This document shows positions 49,143-61,715 of a DNA stretch of 64,000 nucleotides, piece by piece. Made by a program: the position numbers and the translations under genes. Each line of letters opens with the position of its first letter. The stretch's first letter is position 1. The DNA is from Rhyacophila brunnea (Eukaryota; Arthropoda; Insecta; Trichoptera; Rhyacophilidae), in NCBI GenBank assembly GCA_022495005.1, contig JAGYXB010000051.1:186001-250000 (forward strand). The letters are read 5' to 3'. The notes below the pieces were generated by a model that saw only the letters and a program-made list of their open reading frames with translations, was not told the origin of the DNA and did not search any database.

Positions 49143-49849
49143 TAGGGAATCCAATCCCGAGCCAAAATTCTGATCCCGGGATTTCGGGATTACAATTTGA
49201 CAATCCCGGGATTGGGATTTTTTTCCATTGTTAATATAAAATTTTTATATTTACAAATAACATTGATAAAATCGGTCAAAAATAAATCTAGTATAATTTA
49301 TACTATTTAGGACATTTATTGTTAATATTGTATACGTTAAATCTTGGAAATACACAAGTTTAATGGAGTAAATAATAATGTAATATAAATAATAATGTGA
49401 ATTTAATATGAGATTGCTATTTCTGATAGTAAAGACATAATGAATAGATCAGCGAGATTTAAAATAGTAAAGCAAATAATCATGGCGTACTTATGGCCTT
49501 TCCGCTTCATAAATCTAATTAGTCAGCCAAATATGAAACTGCTGTAAAACGTATGATATCATGGTGGAATTACTTTGTTAAAAGTGCGAAGCATTGTTTT
49601 TTTACCAATCTTTCTTATTTTTAATAATCTATGTGAAAAAATAAAATGAATCGGCAACCTACACATCAAACTTCATTCAAACTCAGTTTATTTGTAATGT
49701 AGTTATTTAGTATTAAAAGTATTTTTTCTGTTATATTTTCCATAAAAATTGATAAAAAAAATCAATCCCGAAATCCCGGGATTATGTTTATCAATCCCGG
49801 GATTCATAGGTATCGAAAATAGCTCGGGATCCCGGGATTGGATTCCCTA
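49143..49849. mobile_element. hAT-type MITE, family TAGGGAATCC, copy 2 (young)
   Basis: TAGGGAATCCAATCCCGAGC at the left, GCTCGGGATCCCGGGATTGG and ATTCCCTA at the right, and a perfect 8-bp target duplication GTTATCAG (49135-49142 and 49850-49857). Subterminal CCCGGGATT words repeat. A 35-codon frame at 49440-49547 may be a transposase relic. Confidence 0.92.
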
Positions 49850-49857
49850 GTTATCAG

Positions 49858-51603
49858 TAACACTAGTTCTACAATAGATTGATTTTTTCGTGTATAGCAC
49901 ACAATAATAAGATTTGTCTTTTAGCATAATTTGTTTTATCATTATTATTATTATGTTATAATGCCGCCACTGGAAATATTAATTCAGGGTGCAGGGGGCA
50001 TATGAGTCCAACTGTTACAAAAATTATCCCCTAATTGTTTGGCCATCCCCTCTAACAAGTAGCAGTGTAAGTACATACTAGTTTTCCTCTGTCAGGTTGA
50101 AATGGATTAGCTCATAAAAACAGGAAGCGTGTAGCTATCTAAAGTACAGCAGTACAGTTGGAGATTTTTTTATACGGTAGGCATATTATTAATAAAATTG
50201 GTTTTACATTTTACACATAATATTATATACTTACAGTTTTTTTCAAAGATTTTTTATAGTTGGTATATATATACACTTAGATGTTTTCAAATTATGTATG
50301 TAAATACGTACAGTGAATGCGTATTATTAATAAATAAACCTTTAACTCAAGCTCCCTCTCAAATGTATCTAAAGCAATCAATAAATACTTAGTTTTCCCT
50401 CTAATTACACTACAAAACAATACATCTAATATATATATAATGTATATAACTAGTTCAAATGCATGCATGTTTAATATATTAAAACAATTAATTAAATTTT
50501 TAACACAATCCACAATGCTACATATTATTTTAGTAAGCGATGAGTATATTTTATACTGGAACAATTTAATATAAACATGCACATGTGTAATTTCTTCCAT
50601 GTCCGGAAAACTGTACGTATGCAGTTGGCTGTATCACATTTCCGTGAGATGTTAAATCGGAAACCGATGACCGTTTTGCATTAAGATCAAATCCATGTAT
50701 AAATAAAGCTCATTTATAAAAAATGTAGAGATATAAACCTACTAAATTAAATAGCGACGCATGATATTTTTTGCTGTAATCATAAGGAAAACATTCATAA
50801 GAAAAGTGTACAAATTTTGACTTTTTATCAGAATTAGAAGATTAAGGAGACATGGTATGATATTTTAAGAAAATCCATGTTTCTAAGTTAGTGTCTTGTA
50901 CTTTTAGTGCAATATGTATAATATATAATATATAATATGTATATTTCAGGATATTTTGGATATTTTATGAACGTGCTTTAATAAAAGCAATAGTTGTTAT
51001 GAGCAATAGTGTTTTATTGTAAATAAAATTATTTTAGTCTTTTTGCAGAAGGGGTGAAAAATAAGATACAAATTGCACTGAGTGGAAATCAAAAACTTTT
51101 CACTTGCCGTGAAGCTTAAAAAGCTTAATAGCTATTTATTGATAATATCCTATTCCAAAAAGTGATAAACATGTGTTGACATCTCACTCGGTCAAATTTT
51201 CGAGCAGTTTTCAGAGTCGTGAGATTTTTTCTCTGTCCGGTTACTGAATAATAAATAGTTATTACCGCTCAATTGAAAACTAAAATTGTTACATTTTGTG
51301 TATTAAGTTTGATATTATGATTTATATGTAGCTAATACATATTTTTGTCACTCAACTGAATTTTTTAGTATTATTTTCTTGAGAATGTAGACTAAAAAAG
51401 TATAAAATATAAGTAGTTTTCGTAATATAATATTTTTCTTAGACTTCTTATGATTACTTTAATTAAATCTTAACTGATTCTTACAGGTTCCTTTGAAACA
51501 TGGAAGTCGAACATTTATATATATCAATAATATATATATATATTACATTTATATAAGCCATTTGGGAAAATCACTCTTTAATTAATTTTAATACAACTAT
51601 TAA
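49858..51603. other. Spacer between two MITE copies
   Basis: AT-rich. A SINE tail-like ATGTTTTCAAATTATGTATG lies at 50281-50300 and a MITE C end fragment at 50618-50680. No gene. Confidence 0.5.
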
Positions 51604-51611
51604 GTAATGAA

Positions 51612-52312
51612 TAGGGAATCCAATCCCGAGCCAAAATTCTGATCCCGGGATTTCGGGATTACAATTTGACAATCCCGGGATTGGGATTTTTTTCCATTGT
51701 TAATATAAAATTTTTATATTTACAAATAACATTGATAAAATCGGTCAAAAATAAATCTAGTATAATTAATACTATTTAAGACATTTATTGTATACGTTAA
51801 ATCATTGGATGTATACGTTAAATCTTGGAAATACACAAGTTTAATGGAGTAAATAATATTATAATATAAATAATAATGTGAATTTAATATGAGATTGCTA
51901 TTTCTGATAGTAAAGACATAATGAATAGATCAGCGAGATTTAAAATAGTAAAGCAAATAATCATGGCGTACTTATGGCCTTTCCGCTTCATAAATCTAAT
52001 TAGTCAGCCAAATATGAAACTGCCGTAAAACGTATGATATCATGGTGGAATTATTTTATTAAAAGTGCGAAGCATTGTTTTTTTACCAATCTTTCTCATT
52101 TTTAATAATCTATGTGAAAAAATAAAATGAATCGGCAACCTACACATCAAACTTCATTCAAACTCAGTTTATTTCTAATGTAGTTATTTTGTATTAAAAG
52201 TATTTTTTCTGTTATATTTTCCATAAAAATTGATAAAAAATCAATCCCGAAATCCCGGGATTATGTTTATCAATCCCGGGATTCATAGGTATCGAAAATC
52301 TCTGATTCCCTA
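51612..52312. mobile_element. hAT-type MITE, family TAGGGAATCC, copy 3 (young, right end deleted)
   Basis: Same orientation and nearly the same sequence as copy 2. Perfect 8-bp target duplication GTAATGAA (51604-51611 and 52313-52320). The last 30 bp lack the GCTCGGGATCCCGGG part of the right terminal repeat. Confidence 0.92.
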
Positions 52313-52429
52313 GTAATGAAGTCTTACGTTGTCGAATATAATACATATTATAAAGACACGTAATAATTGTCGTACTTATATTAGATGTGACACAGAAAAA
52401 TGTTTTGGAAAATATCGATAATTTTGATT

Positions 52430-52890
52430 TTTTAATGAGGCAGGAGTTGGCGAGATTAACAAAATCTAGCAGGTGCCCCCGACTTCCAAATTTACCCCAT
52501 CTACTTGCTTCAACCGTGGATTCTTTTTCGAGTACATTCCTTATTCCTAGACATAACGATGTAACCCGGCTTGCAGATATAAGTAACGTGCCCACCTACG
52601 GGTTATACAGATGTATCGCCTCCACGAGTGGTTGTCTAATGCACCTGGCTTTAAGATCATAATATTAGGATCATCAGTGTCCGTTTGTGTTGTCCGCGCT
52701 TTTTTGTGTTTTAGTTTGGTTAATCGGAATATTAAATCAAACATAATATGATGCCTCAGATGGTTGCATCGATTCATCAGTACCACGGGTCTCCCACTGA
52801 CACATGGCTTGCATGTCATATTATAATGAAAAGAGGCCAAGTTAACCCGTTTAAAAGGGCTGTTCGACAGCCAAGTCATCCGGGTAATAA
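52430..52890 (+). repeat. Unassigned repeat F, copy 2
   Basis: GGCGAGATTAACAAAATCTA, GCAGGTGCC, AAATTTACCCC, TGCAGATATAAGTAACGTG, TCAGTGTCCGTTTGTGT and CGACAGCCAAGTCATCC recur in order at 53505-53930. Open frames here do not resemble a known protein. Confidence 0.75.
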
Positions 52891-52894
52891 TCCT

Positions 52895-53500
52895 CAGTCA
52901 TGAAGCCCCGATAAAGGAAAAGAATAAGTAATATTCTATTATCTTAATAATTTGTATTTTTTCGTTTCTGGGGTAGGATCCGGACCTGAAACCCCCCACA
53001 TACTACATTTATACTCTATATAAGTACACATATTCTACTTTAATGTGTAATTTCATCTTTACATTTTTCATCCAAAAATATATACAATAATAATAAGCTC
53101 AAAACGGGTGCCTAGTAGCAAGTTTGATAGCTTTTATAATTGCATAAATAAATACATAAATGGGGTAGCACATTTCGTTCAGCTATGAGGGGTGTAAGCT
53201 CCATCAAAAATGTGACCGACATATCAAATTCCAGTTGCGCACTTGTTAGCCGCCTGGTATAAAATCTCAATCGGCACAAAGGATTTGCCTGATTATTGTT
53301 AGGGGAAGTTTGTTATACAACAAAAGATATTCGTACGCCAATGTGCACCATAAATTTATATATACAGACTTAGGTTTCTTAGCATTTTTTTTTTTAAATA
53401 TATTTGAATAAATGTCTAAACACTTACATCATTTATAAAAACCATGCGCGTAAACAGAAAAATGGTTTGGGGGTCCATGATATTTTTTTATTGATTATTA
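52895..53500. other. Spacer between two repeat F copies
   Basis: AT-rich; no feature recognised. Confidence 0.5.
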
Positions 53501-53504
53501 AGGC

Positions 53505-53930
53505 GGCGAGGTTAATAAAATCTAGCAGGTGGCACTAATTTCCCGATTTACTCTTAGATTTAAGGCGCTTCAAATGCGGAATATTGAACTTTCTAGGTAC
53601 CTTCCTCATACCAGACACTGCTCTCTGATTCAAGCAATATACACCTAACCTGCAGGTATAACTACGTGTGTTCACCTATGAATTATCGCGTGCTGTCGCA
53701 TCCAAAAATAGTTATCGAATGGGCTCGGTTAAATGGTCATAATTATTTGGATCGTTAGTGTCCGTTTGTGTCATCCGCGATATCTTGTCTTATAGACGTC
53801 GGAATATCAAAGCTAACATTGGATGATTTAGATGGTTGAACTAACATGAATGCTACAGTGGCCACGTGCCTTGCGTATCGTAGACTGCCGATTGAGAAGA
53901 TCGTTTGACGGCCAAATAATTCAGGCCACG
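53505..53930 (+). repeat. Unassigned repeat F, copy 3
   Basis: Direct, diverged repeat of 52430-52890, with similarity across the whole length in blocks. Coding frames are not conserved between the copies. Confidence 0.75.
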
Positions 53931-53934
53931 ATTT

Positions 53935-56342
53935 TTGGTCATATCGAGAATAGTTTTGTATGCTTAGCACAGTGTTTGATGAACAATAATTAGCAAAAAT
54001 AATCGTAAAAGTGGAATATTACTTAATATTAAAAAATATATAATCAATTATTACTATTTGTATATTATCGAAGCACAACAATATATGGTAGGTAACAATA
54101 TTTATTGCTAACGATATTTAGATTGGTAGGTATCTATTTTAATGAAGCCGGTGTATTTTACGTCAGTGTCATTGTTGCTGTTTTAAAACAGTTATTTTTT
54201 AATTTATGAAAATAACGAAACTTTAATACAATACAGTGAATGGGTTACGAAACGTGTGAGCGTAATGCATATAATATATTATACCTGACTATATAAGGTA
54301 TTAAGTGCAGCGCGTATAATAAGGACGCAACCTATGGGTTCTATTCATGCGATCACGCATCAAAGACGCAAAATTTATTGCATGCAAATTGATGTTCGTC
54401 AGAGAAAGACAGCATATTGTTAGTTGTGGATACCTTTGGCAGACAGAGAAAGTAATAGTATGTGTGTGCGCGCTGTGCGCTGTGCTGTGCTGTGCATTAC
54501 AGACAGACAGACAGATACTTCAACACAAAAATATAATATAATAATGTAACTTATACTTATGTACATATTTTACGAAAGCATGAAGTAAATTTCTTCGACT
54601 CAAAATTATAAAATGAAAATTATCGATTCTGCTTATATAGTAGTAATAATTAATGTTATTAGAAACTATCAATTTAATGTCACCATTATATTCCATCAAG
54701 ACGCGGGTACAATATATGGGAACGGGAACCCCATTATGTATTAAATCTAATATATATCGATATACGGTATATCTTGTGGACAATGTTAGGTGTCCCTTTA
54801 TACTAGTTAGTTGACAGTGTCACCTAATAAGGTATCTTCTGTCTTTCTTTTATTTTAAACATGCTTGGAAAATATGCATTTTCACCTGGACAGCAATCGA
54901 AAAAATGCAATTCTTTTAATAAAGACGTGTTGGTTTATCGTTAAATTATTATTATCATAACCAAAATATGTAAAAGCTTTTTTCTTCTATTTCCGGAATG
55001 CTTATTATGGTTGCTTTTACTTTTGCTGTATCCGTTTCTTGTTTTTCGTTTTGTTTCCGAAAGAATAATGGACGTCATAAAATAATAAATTGTTTTTTTG
55101 AACATAGCGAGTGTGCGGTATTTTCGAGTTTTAAATATTTGATTCGATCCGGTCGCAGATATGAGGGAGGCTCACTTAAAACCATTAAAAGAGGAAATGG
55201 ATTATGACGAGGCCTTTACTCCGATATACGAATTATAAATACAATGCTAAAAATACCTATAAGGTACTGCAGTGCACTGGTTTGGCTAGTATTTAGATAT
55301 GCTGGAAAGTTTATCTTTTATTTAGATTTTAGGCAAAACTATTAAAGCTTCCATTTTTTAAAAGCTTTGTTCCGGGATCGGATTCACTTTGAAAATAAAA
55401 GGTTTCATTCCTGAAATCAAAATCAAAAATCATAACCTCAGTTTGAGGTTCAGTTCAGATTCTTTAAAAATCTAGTGAGTACAAAAATAAGGGAAAAAAT
55501 AACTTTAAGAATGTACGAAACATATGTGATAAACTTGCACACGCATTTAAGAATATTATGTTATTTTCAATATTTACGTATTGTATTTATCATTCTAATT
55601 AATATGTTTTAAAGTTTGACTTGGGAACTAAATGCGCATTTAATATTTTTAATATTTGAGGACATTCAGCGTGCTTTGCATATTTTGTGTTTTATAGTCT
55701 AACCCTTATTAGGTCATAAACCAAAAATTGCTGAAAAAACCTAAGTGGCAACTGGCTTTTGCATTTTCATCTTATTATTCTGTTATGTGGAAAAACCAAT
55801 ATTCTGACGTACATAATATGTAGTTACAGCGATAGGATTAAAAAAAACTTAAAATTTAGGGATATACACATACTATTATTTCAAGATATTCTTAACAGTA
55901 CACCACAATAAAATTCGTGGTTATTCAATCATTTCACTAAAAAAACATTCCGTCGGAATGTATAATAAATAATATATAAATACAAATTAATACTGGCTCC
56001 AGCATGAGTAGACTATAACACTAATACAGTAATTTGAATCGGTACCAATTATTAAAATAAATACGATGAAACCTCTGTTTCTTGTCTTTAAGATTTAAAA
56101 TCATAGTTTCCAGTTCCAGTTCTGGTTTCAAAATAATTAAGAATTTCTCGTGGTTACAAAGATTAGTTCCTTCTTAGACACAGCACAGGGTAAGCCAGTC
56201 AATCATCCAGAGTTTTAAGATAAAGTAACGACTGTCGTTATTACGTTTGAGATGTATTCTGTTTTTTGGAGATATTGTTCATCGTGAATCGGATAATCTG
56301 GAGAGACCGAAGATTTTGGATAACTTCTAGATAAATAAAGCA
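53935..56342. other. Intergenic AT-rich sequence
   Basis: A short GTGCGC/CTGTGCTGTG and CAGACAGACAGA simple repeat lies at 54465-54515. No gene. Frames at 54347 and 54998 look random. Confidence 0.5.
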
Positions 56343-56350
56343 GAGAAACC

Positions 56351-57205
56351 CAGTGACGTCCCTAGACAAAATGCCGCCCCTAGGCAGTGCCAAAATGCCG
56401 CCACATATTTTATACCTACAGTACCTTTTTATCATCCTTTCATGACTCCAATATCTAAGAAATGTATTGTATTCAACACCCACGGTGGTCGCGCGGCATA
56501 AGAGTTGGACTATCACGCTGTGGGTCTCAGGTTCGAATCCTGGGTCTGGCAAGTACACATATTGTTTTTCAGTTTGTGTGTGAGTCAGGGTATGGACCTA
56601 ATAGGTTGAGCAAGTGGCTGACATCCATTTCTCGTAAAAAACAAAATCTGTTAACACAAACCTCTACTCTGTGGAGGCCCATATGATCCTATTAGGATCG
56701 GACATGGTCAAAAAAATGGATACATTACTAACAATACCACTAATTAATTTAATTTAAATGCCATTTCTGCTTCAATAGACAATATTGCGAATCGATGATT
56801 TCAGATAGGTACATTTAAAAATACGCCTGACAACTTCCAAAACTAGTAACTAGCAAACATATTTGGATAAATTTTAAATTAATGTAAGTATCTAACTACC
56901 TACAATTCAAATATTATTTGAAAATCTACACGTGTCATTGCTGTTCACTAAAGACGTAACGTCCAAGAACCTGACAAAAAAAAATAAAGTCCTTTAAAAT
57001 TTTTTAAAGTAATAATTACTTAATACATTTTGTTTCCAACCAGTGAGCTGAATTTTTTAATGAAAATATATTTCCGTTAAGTATTACTAAGTTTAGGTAG
57101 CTATTTCCATATATAAATAATGATCCTCCTCGATTTGCCGCCCTTCGGGTAACTGCCGCCCTCAAGCGACGCTCTCAATCTGCCTATCCCCACGGGACGT
57201 CACTG
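56351..57205. mobile_element. hAT-type element with perfect ends and a nested SINE
   Basis: Terminal inverted repeats CAGTGACGTCCC / GGGACGTCACTG are exact. The 8-bp target duplication GAGAAACC is exact (56343-56350 and 57206-57213). Subterminal TGCCGCCC words mirror each other. No transposase. Confidence 0.92.
56475..56710 (+). mobile_element. tRNA-derived SINE nested in the hAT element
   Basis: Box A-like GGTCGCGCGGCATAAGAG and box B GGTTCGAATCC. Body GGTTGAGCAAGTGGCTGACA and tail GGATCGGACATGGTC match the inverse copy at 47530. Confidence 0.8.
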
Positions 57206-57213
57206 GAGAAACC

Positions 57214-58450
57214 ACGATGGCGCGCTGGAGCGACCAGGTAAAACAGCTAACTGAGGGCAGCCTTCACTCTGCCTCACCTTGGCTTGATTTCTAAGTGCTT
57301 ACTATCTTCAGCAATGAGTGAACAATCAAGAAGAGAGATATATTTAAAAGTGCTTAATATGTGGCATTGCTTGATATTGAATAATGAAAATTAAATAAAA
57401 ATATTAATTGTGTTTATAAATAAATGAATCAAAACAAATCCACGAAATGCTGTCGTTCGTTACTTAGCGTGGGCAGACGCAAATAATATAATATACTACC
57501 TTGATGGATTGGCAAGCAGACATGGGATTTGAAACAAATCTCAACAGGGCCTGGCACTTCGTTACAGATTATCCTTTTAAATGCGGCTGCTCGTGAGAAG
57601 GGGGGAGCGGCTGGGTGCACGGAAAGGGTGAGCGTTTTAAAGGGGGTAAGGTGAGCTAATGTGAGAGTATTTTGACCGGAGTGGCTACGATTTTGCAATG
57701 ACCAATTTCATATTGAGATGAACAAGTAGCATTATTATTATAGAGGAACAAGTAGCATTATTATTATAGAGGAACAAGTTAACCCTGAAATTGCACACGA
57801 AATACATACTTAGGGTAAATTTTGTTAATATTTCGGACTGCCCTTATGTGAACCCTGTTTGATAAGTTTTTTTTCGCTCGGCGTCGCTCCAACTGCATCA
57901 TATTTTTTGTCAAAACTACTCGTATCAGCGGTATGTTTATAATAATTCATTAATATTTTCATTCAATAAAATACCTACCCATACAGTGGTAGTTTTATTA
58001 TGACAATTCATTACAATATAATGATATGGAAAATAATATCATAATAATTATATGAATCAATGTATTAAAACGTAAAACATCTGTATTACAAATAAGAAGT
58101 ATTCGTTTCCTATAGCATTCTAACTAAAGCTTTTCAATAATTTAAATTTAAAATGTATTTAAAATAAATACCCTAACCTCACCATTGTATTGTATAAAAT
58201 AACTTCCAAATGGAGAAAAAACTAATCCCTCTAGTATTGTAAAAACGGAAGGAGTGGAACAGTCAGGTGAATGCGCGTACAATTTATTGTTCTTACTTCG
58301 AAAAACTTTTAAATCAGAGGTACACAACCTGCGCTTCTCATATTATTATGTTTAATATTCTTGATAATAGAATGATATTGGTTAAAATATAATAGTAGTG
58401 CTGATGTAAAAACGTAATTAAAAGCGAAAATTACTTAATTGTAGTAGGTG
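57214..58450. other. Intergenic sequence
   Basis: A 30-bp direct repeat (AAGTAGCATTATTATTATAG, then AGGAAC) occurs twice at 57724-57778. The 89-codon minus frame at 57429-57698 has no recognised family. Confidence 0.45.
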
Positions 58451-58454
58451 GGTA

Positions 58455-59498
58455 TCAGTACTGAAGAGGTACCGACATAAATAGTGCACATTAAACTTTG
58501 TCAGTCATACGTATTTATTTTCATTGAACTACAACACAAATTGCAGATAGTGTTAATTAGTTTTTAAAATTCGATTTAAACCTTCCCAAAACAAGCCGTA
58601 ATAAAAATAATAGTCAAAAATATTCGTCTATATTTCTCTCTTCTTGGTCGTGCACTCATGGCTGATGCCTCCACTTTCCTCCTCTTTCACTTGATCGCTC
58701 CATCGCGCAGACGCTTTTCCACGGCTTCGTCTTCCCTGGAGGCTACCCAAAACTACCAGTCTCTCCATGTTGTCTGGTCCGCGCCTGACAATATGTCAAA
58801 AAAACTGCAGAATTCTTCTCAGACATATCGTCGAGAGCCGTTCTTTTATCTTCAGTCTCTGGATGATTGACTGGTTTGTCCTGTGCTCCGTCGAAGAAAT
58901 GCGAAGCATTCGGCGCCAACACCACATCTCAAAGGCATCAATTGCCTTCCGTTCTTTTGCCTTCAGGGTCCACGACTCGACTCCGTATAGAAATATCGAG
59001 AACACTAATGTTTGCACAAGTATCATTTTTGTGGCAATCGAAATTCCCCGATCCTTCCATATAGTGGTAAGGCGTGTCATCGCATTTTTTGCAATCTGTG
59101 TGCGCCTTTTTATTTCCGCTTCGCATCCGCTCTTTCTACTGATGGTCGATCCAAGATATACAAACTCGTCAACTGTTTCGAGGTTTAGGAGTGTACTTGG
59201 TGTTGGTAGAAGGTTGGCCCGATCAAAAACCATTAACTTGGTCTTATTCCTATTAATAAGGAGGCCGTATTTGCGACTCTCTTCCTCTACCCTAATCTCT
59301 AAAATTATACCATAAAATGATACACCATTTTAGATAATTTATCTATTACGGTTTGGCTTAGGCAGGGGTAACGTGAATTTTAAAAAACTAACTAAATCCA
59401 TCTGCAAATACTATTCTTAATTATAAATAAAAATAATCAAGTATGACTGACGAAGTGTACATTATTTTTGTCGGATCTTCTCAGTCTATCTTCACTAT
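58455..59498. repeat. Foldback family, copy split by an RTE fragment
   Basis: The left arm (58455-58631: ACCGACATAAATAGTGCACA, TTTTTAAAATTCGATTTAAA) and right arm (59298-59498) match the two arms of the intact foldback 59852-60416. The break falls near its centre. Confidence 0.75.
58632..59297 (-). pseudogene. RTE-like reverse transcriptase C-terminus inserted in foldback
   Basis: Minus strand: KYGLLINRNKTKLMVFDRA, VDEFVYLGSTISRKSGCEAE, LYGVESWTLKAKERKAIDAF, WCWRRMLRISSTEHRTN. Below 58796, after a frameshift, GPDNMERLVVLGSLQGRR and SARWSDQVKEE follow. This is the YLGS/GCE.W/WRRM C-terminal pattern of RTE-type elements. It is a different subfamily from the relic at 45.3 kb. Confidence 0.85.
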
Positions 59499-59851
59499 GA
59501 TGGTTTGTTTAGGTAGGGTTTAATATTAAAAACTAACAAGAAAAACTAATACTGATATAGATTATAATATAATATCACGATTAAAGTAATGTTAAAATTC
59601 AGCAAAGGGCGTTGAGATAGTGTAAACGAGTCATCTTAAGCATCCCGAAAGTGTATCAGCAAGATGTCTATCGCATTGCGAAGAAACAAGTAATTTTATA
59701 TTACATTTATCAATAAAATATTAAATTTATTGCGGTAGAAATAAAAATAGTTATATTACCTACCACATAATATTTGACGTTACAAAAGAACTGACTTTAA
59801 AAAAAATATAGTGAATGGTCATTTACCCAAAAATATCCACTTCGTATCCAG

Positions 59852-60416
59852 CAGTGGCGAAGGGTGGAGGTAGGCTGTTAAGATCGGCCATAAATAGTCC
59901 ACACTAAACTCTGTCAGTCATACGTATTTGTTTTCATTGAAATAATACTACAGTTTACTGATGGTGTTGGTTAGTTTTTAAAATTTAATTAAACTTGGCG
60001 AAAACCAAGCCATAATAGATATTAGTCAAAAAATACTCGTCCATCTATGAAATATCAAAAGTATGTAATTAAATCAAACATAACTTTGGATATTTTATAG
60101 ATAGAAAAATATTTTTTATCTCTTATAGTTTGGTTTAGGCGCTTATTGAATTTAAAAAATTAAACCAATAATATTATGTGCAACGTGTATTCTTAATCCA
60201 ACGAAAACAAATAAGTATGAATGAAAAAGTATGCACAATTTTATCGTATCCCAACATACCTATACCAAAACTATTATGTTTTGGTTAGGCAGAGTTTAAT
60301 TAATTTTTTAAAACTATCCAACACCATCTGAAAATCATTTCAATAAAACAAATACGTATGACTAACAAAATTTAATGTGCACTATTTATGGCGGATCTTA
60401 ACAGCCTCCCTCCATG
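59852..60416. repeat. Foldback element, intact palindrome
   Basis: GGAGGTAGGCTGTTAAGATC at the left is mirrored by GATCTTAACAGCCTCCCTCC at the right. Inner arms (ACATAAATAGT-like, CAGTCATACGTATTTGTTTT, TTTTTAAAATTTAATTAAA) also pair. About 560 bp, noncoding. Confidence 0.85.
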
Positions 60417-60419
60417 TAT

Positions 60420-61490
60420 AGTATAGTATGCAAAATATAATATAGAGTATATATGATAGAGTATATAATGATATAAATATAAAATAATACGGTCCAATAT
60501 GTATGTATACACTATTGTTTTCACGAGTTTTCCACCCCTGCAAAAGCTGGACATAGTCCGGTCAAACCCATTTTTTCACCATCCCCTATTTTAATCCTAT
60601 TCAAAAACAAACTGACTATTTCATCGGACAGGTTGACTAATGCCAAGTCGGGGTTGCGGTTATAAAATCCGATAAGGGTTTGGGTTCGGGTTCGGACCCT
60701 TGTGATCGCTAACGCCTATTACCAATGCTTGATTATTTTGTTGCTTAAAGTTAAGTTTAATAAATTCGATACAACTTAATGGTAGGTCATATTTTAACCA
60801 TTATAAAAAAAATAATTAAAAAATAATATTCAAGAATTATTATAAATAATAAAAACTTACCTCTCATTAGTGGATCCAGAAAATAACCACGGGATGGCCA
60901 ATCCATTTAAAATCATAATTCATAAAAACTTTATACTTATAATATACTACTTATATATAATTATAGTTGGTAAATCATGGTATGATATTATTATTAGGCA
61001 GTGATGTGTAACCATTTTAGTATAAGAGCTACTTATGTGAACATACCCACTTTATAACAAACGTTTTAAAAAAATAATATATAATCCTCCCAATTCGTCA
61101 AGTCCTCAAGTCCTACCGCCTGGGTTTTCGCACCCCTAACACCCCCGCTTGGCGTGACCTTATTTTTACAAATCCGCCTGTATTTTCAAAATCTGTTAAT
61201 CAGTATTGATAGTTCAATGAAGCACTGTTGATTGTAAGGTGTATATTTTATAAATATTACTGATATCTTATATTACTACAAAAAAAAGTTTAAACTAGGT
61301 ACAAATTGTGTATTATTGAGGTGCATGTTTTGTGCCATTTTCGCTAAATCACTTAGTTTCGCTCCTGACTGTAACTATTACTAAACATTAAGTTTAATTT
61401 ATATACCTACTAATTTTAATTAATGAAATAAATGGTTTTAAGCTTATATCTTGCAGCGATTTTATTTGGCACACATACCTAACATTAAGG
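60420..61490. other. Intergenic AT-rich sequence
   Basis: Patches around 60860 and 61110-61170 have a GC-richer, transposon-end-like look, but no pair of ends was found. No gene. Confidence 0.4.
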
Positions 61491-61715
61491 CGATACTTCA
61501 GTGAAACGGCAAATAATTTTCAACTATAGGCGCGACGAAATTTTGGACTCGCTGGCAGTCTGAGAGCGGACGTTGAGGTGTCAATACGTCATTTTGTTTC
61601 GTGATGGCGACGGGGGTATTAATTCCATAATCGTGTGAGATGACTAAAAACGTTACCCATTTACTTTAAAAAGAAAACATGTCAATGAATATATTATCAT
61701 TGTTACTAATAGAAT
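61491..61715. repeat. Dispersed repeat G, copy 2, cut by the R1 element
   Basis: Same order of blocks as 34593-34830. Similarity stops at ACTAATAGAA near 61713, where the 3' end of the minus-strand R1 element begins. Confidence 0.75.

Noticed and set aside
52212..52595. 127-codon minus-strand frame
   Set aside because: Spans the right end of a MITE and part of repeat F; no coherent protein.
56490..56560. Possible tRNA gene
   Set aside because: Boxes A and B are present, but the acceptor and anticodon arms do not pair, and an inverted copy with the same non-tRNA tail at 47.5 kb shows it is a SINE.
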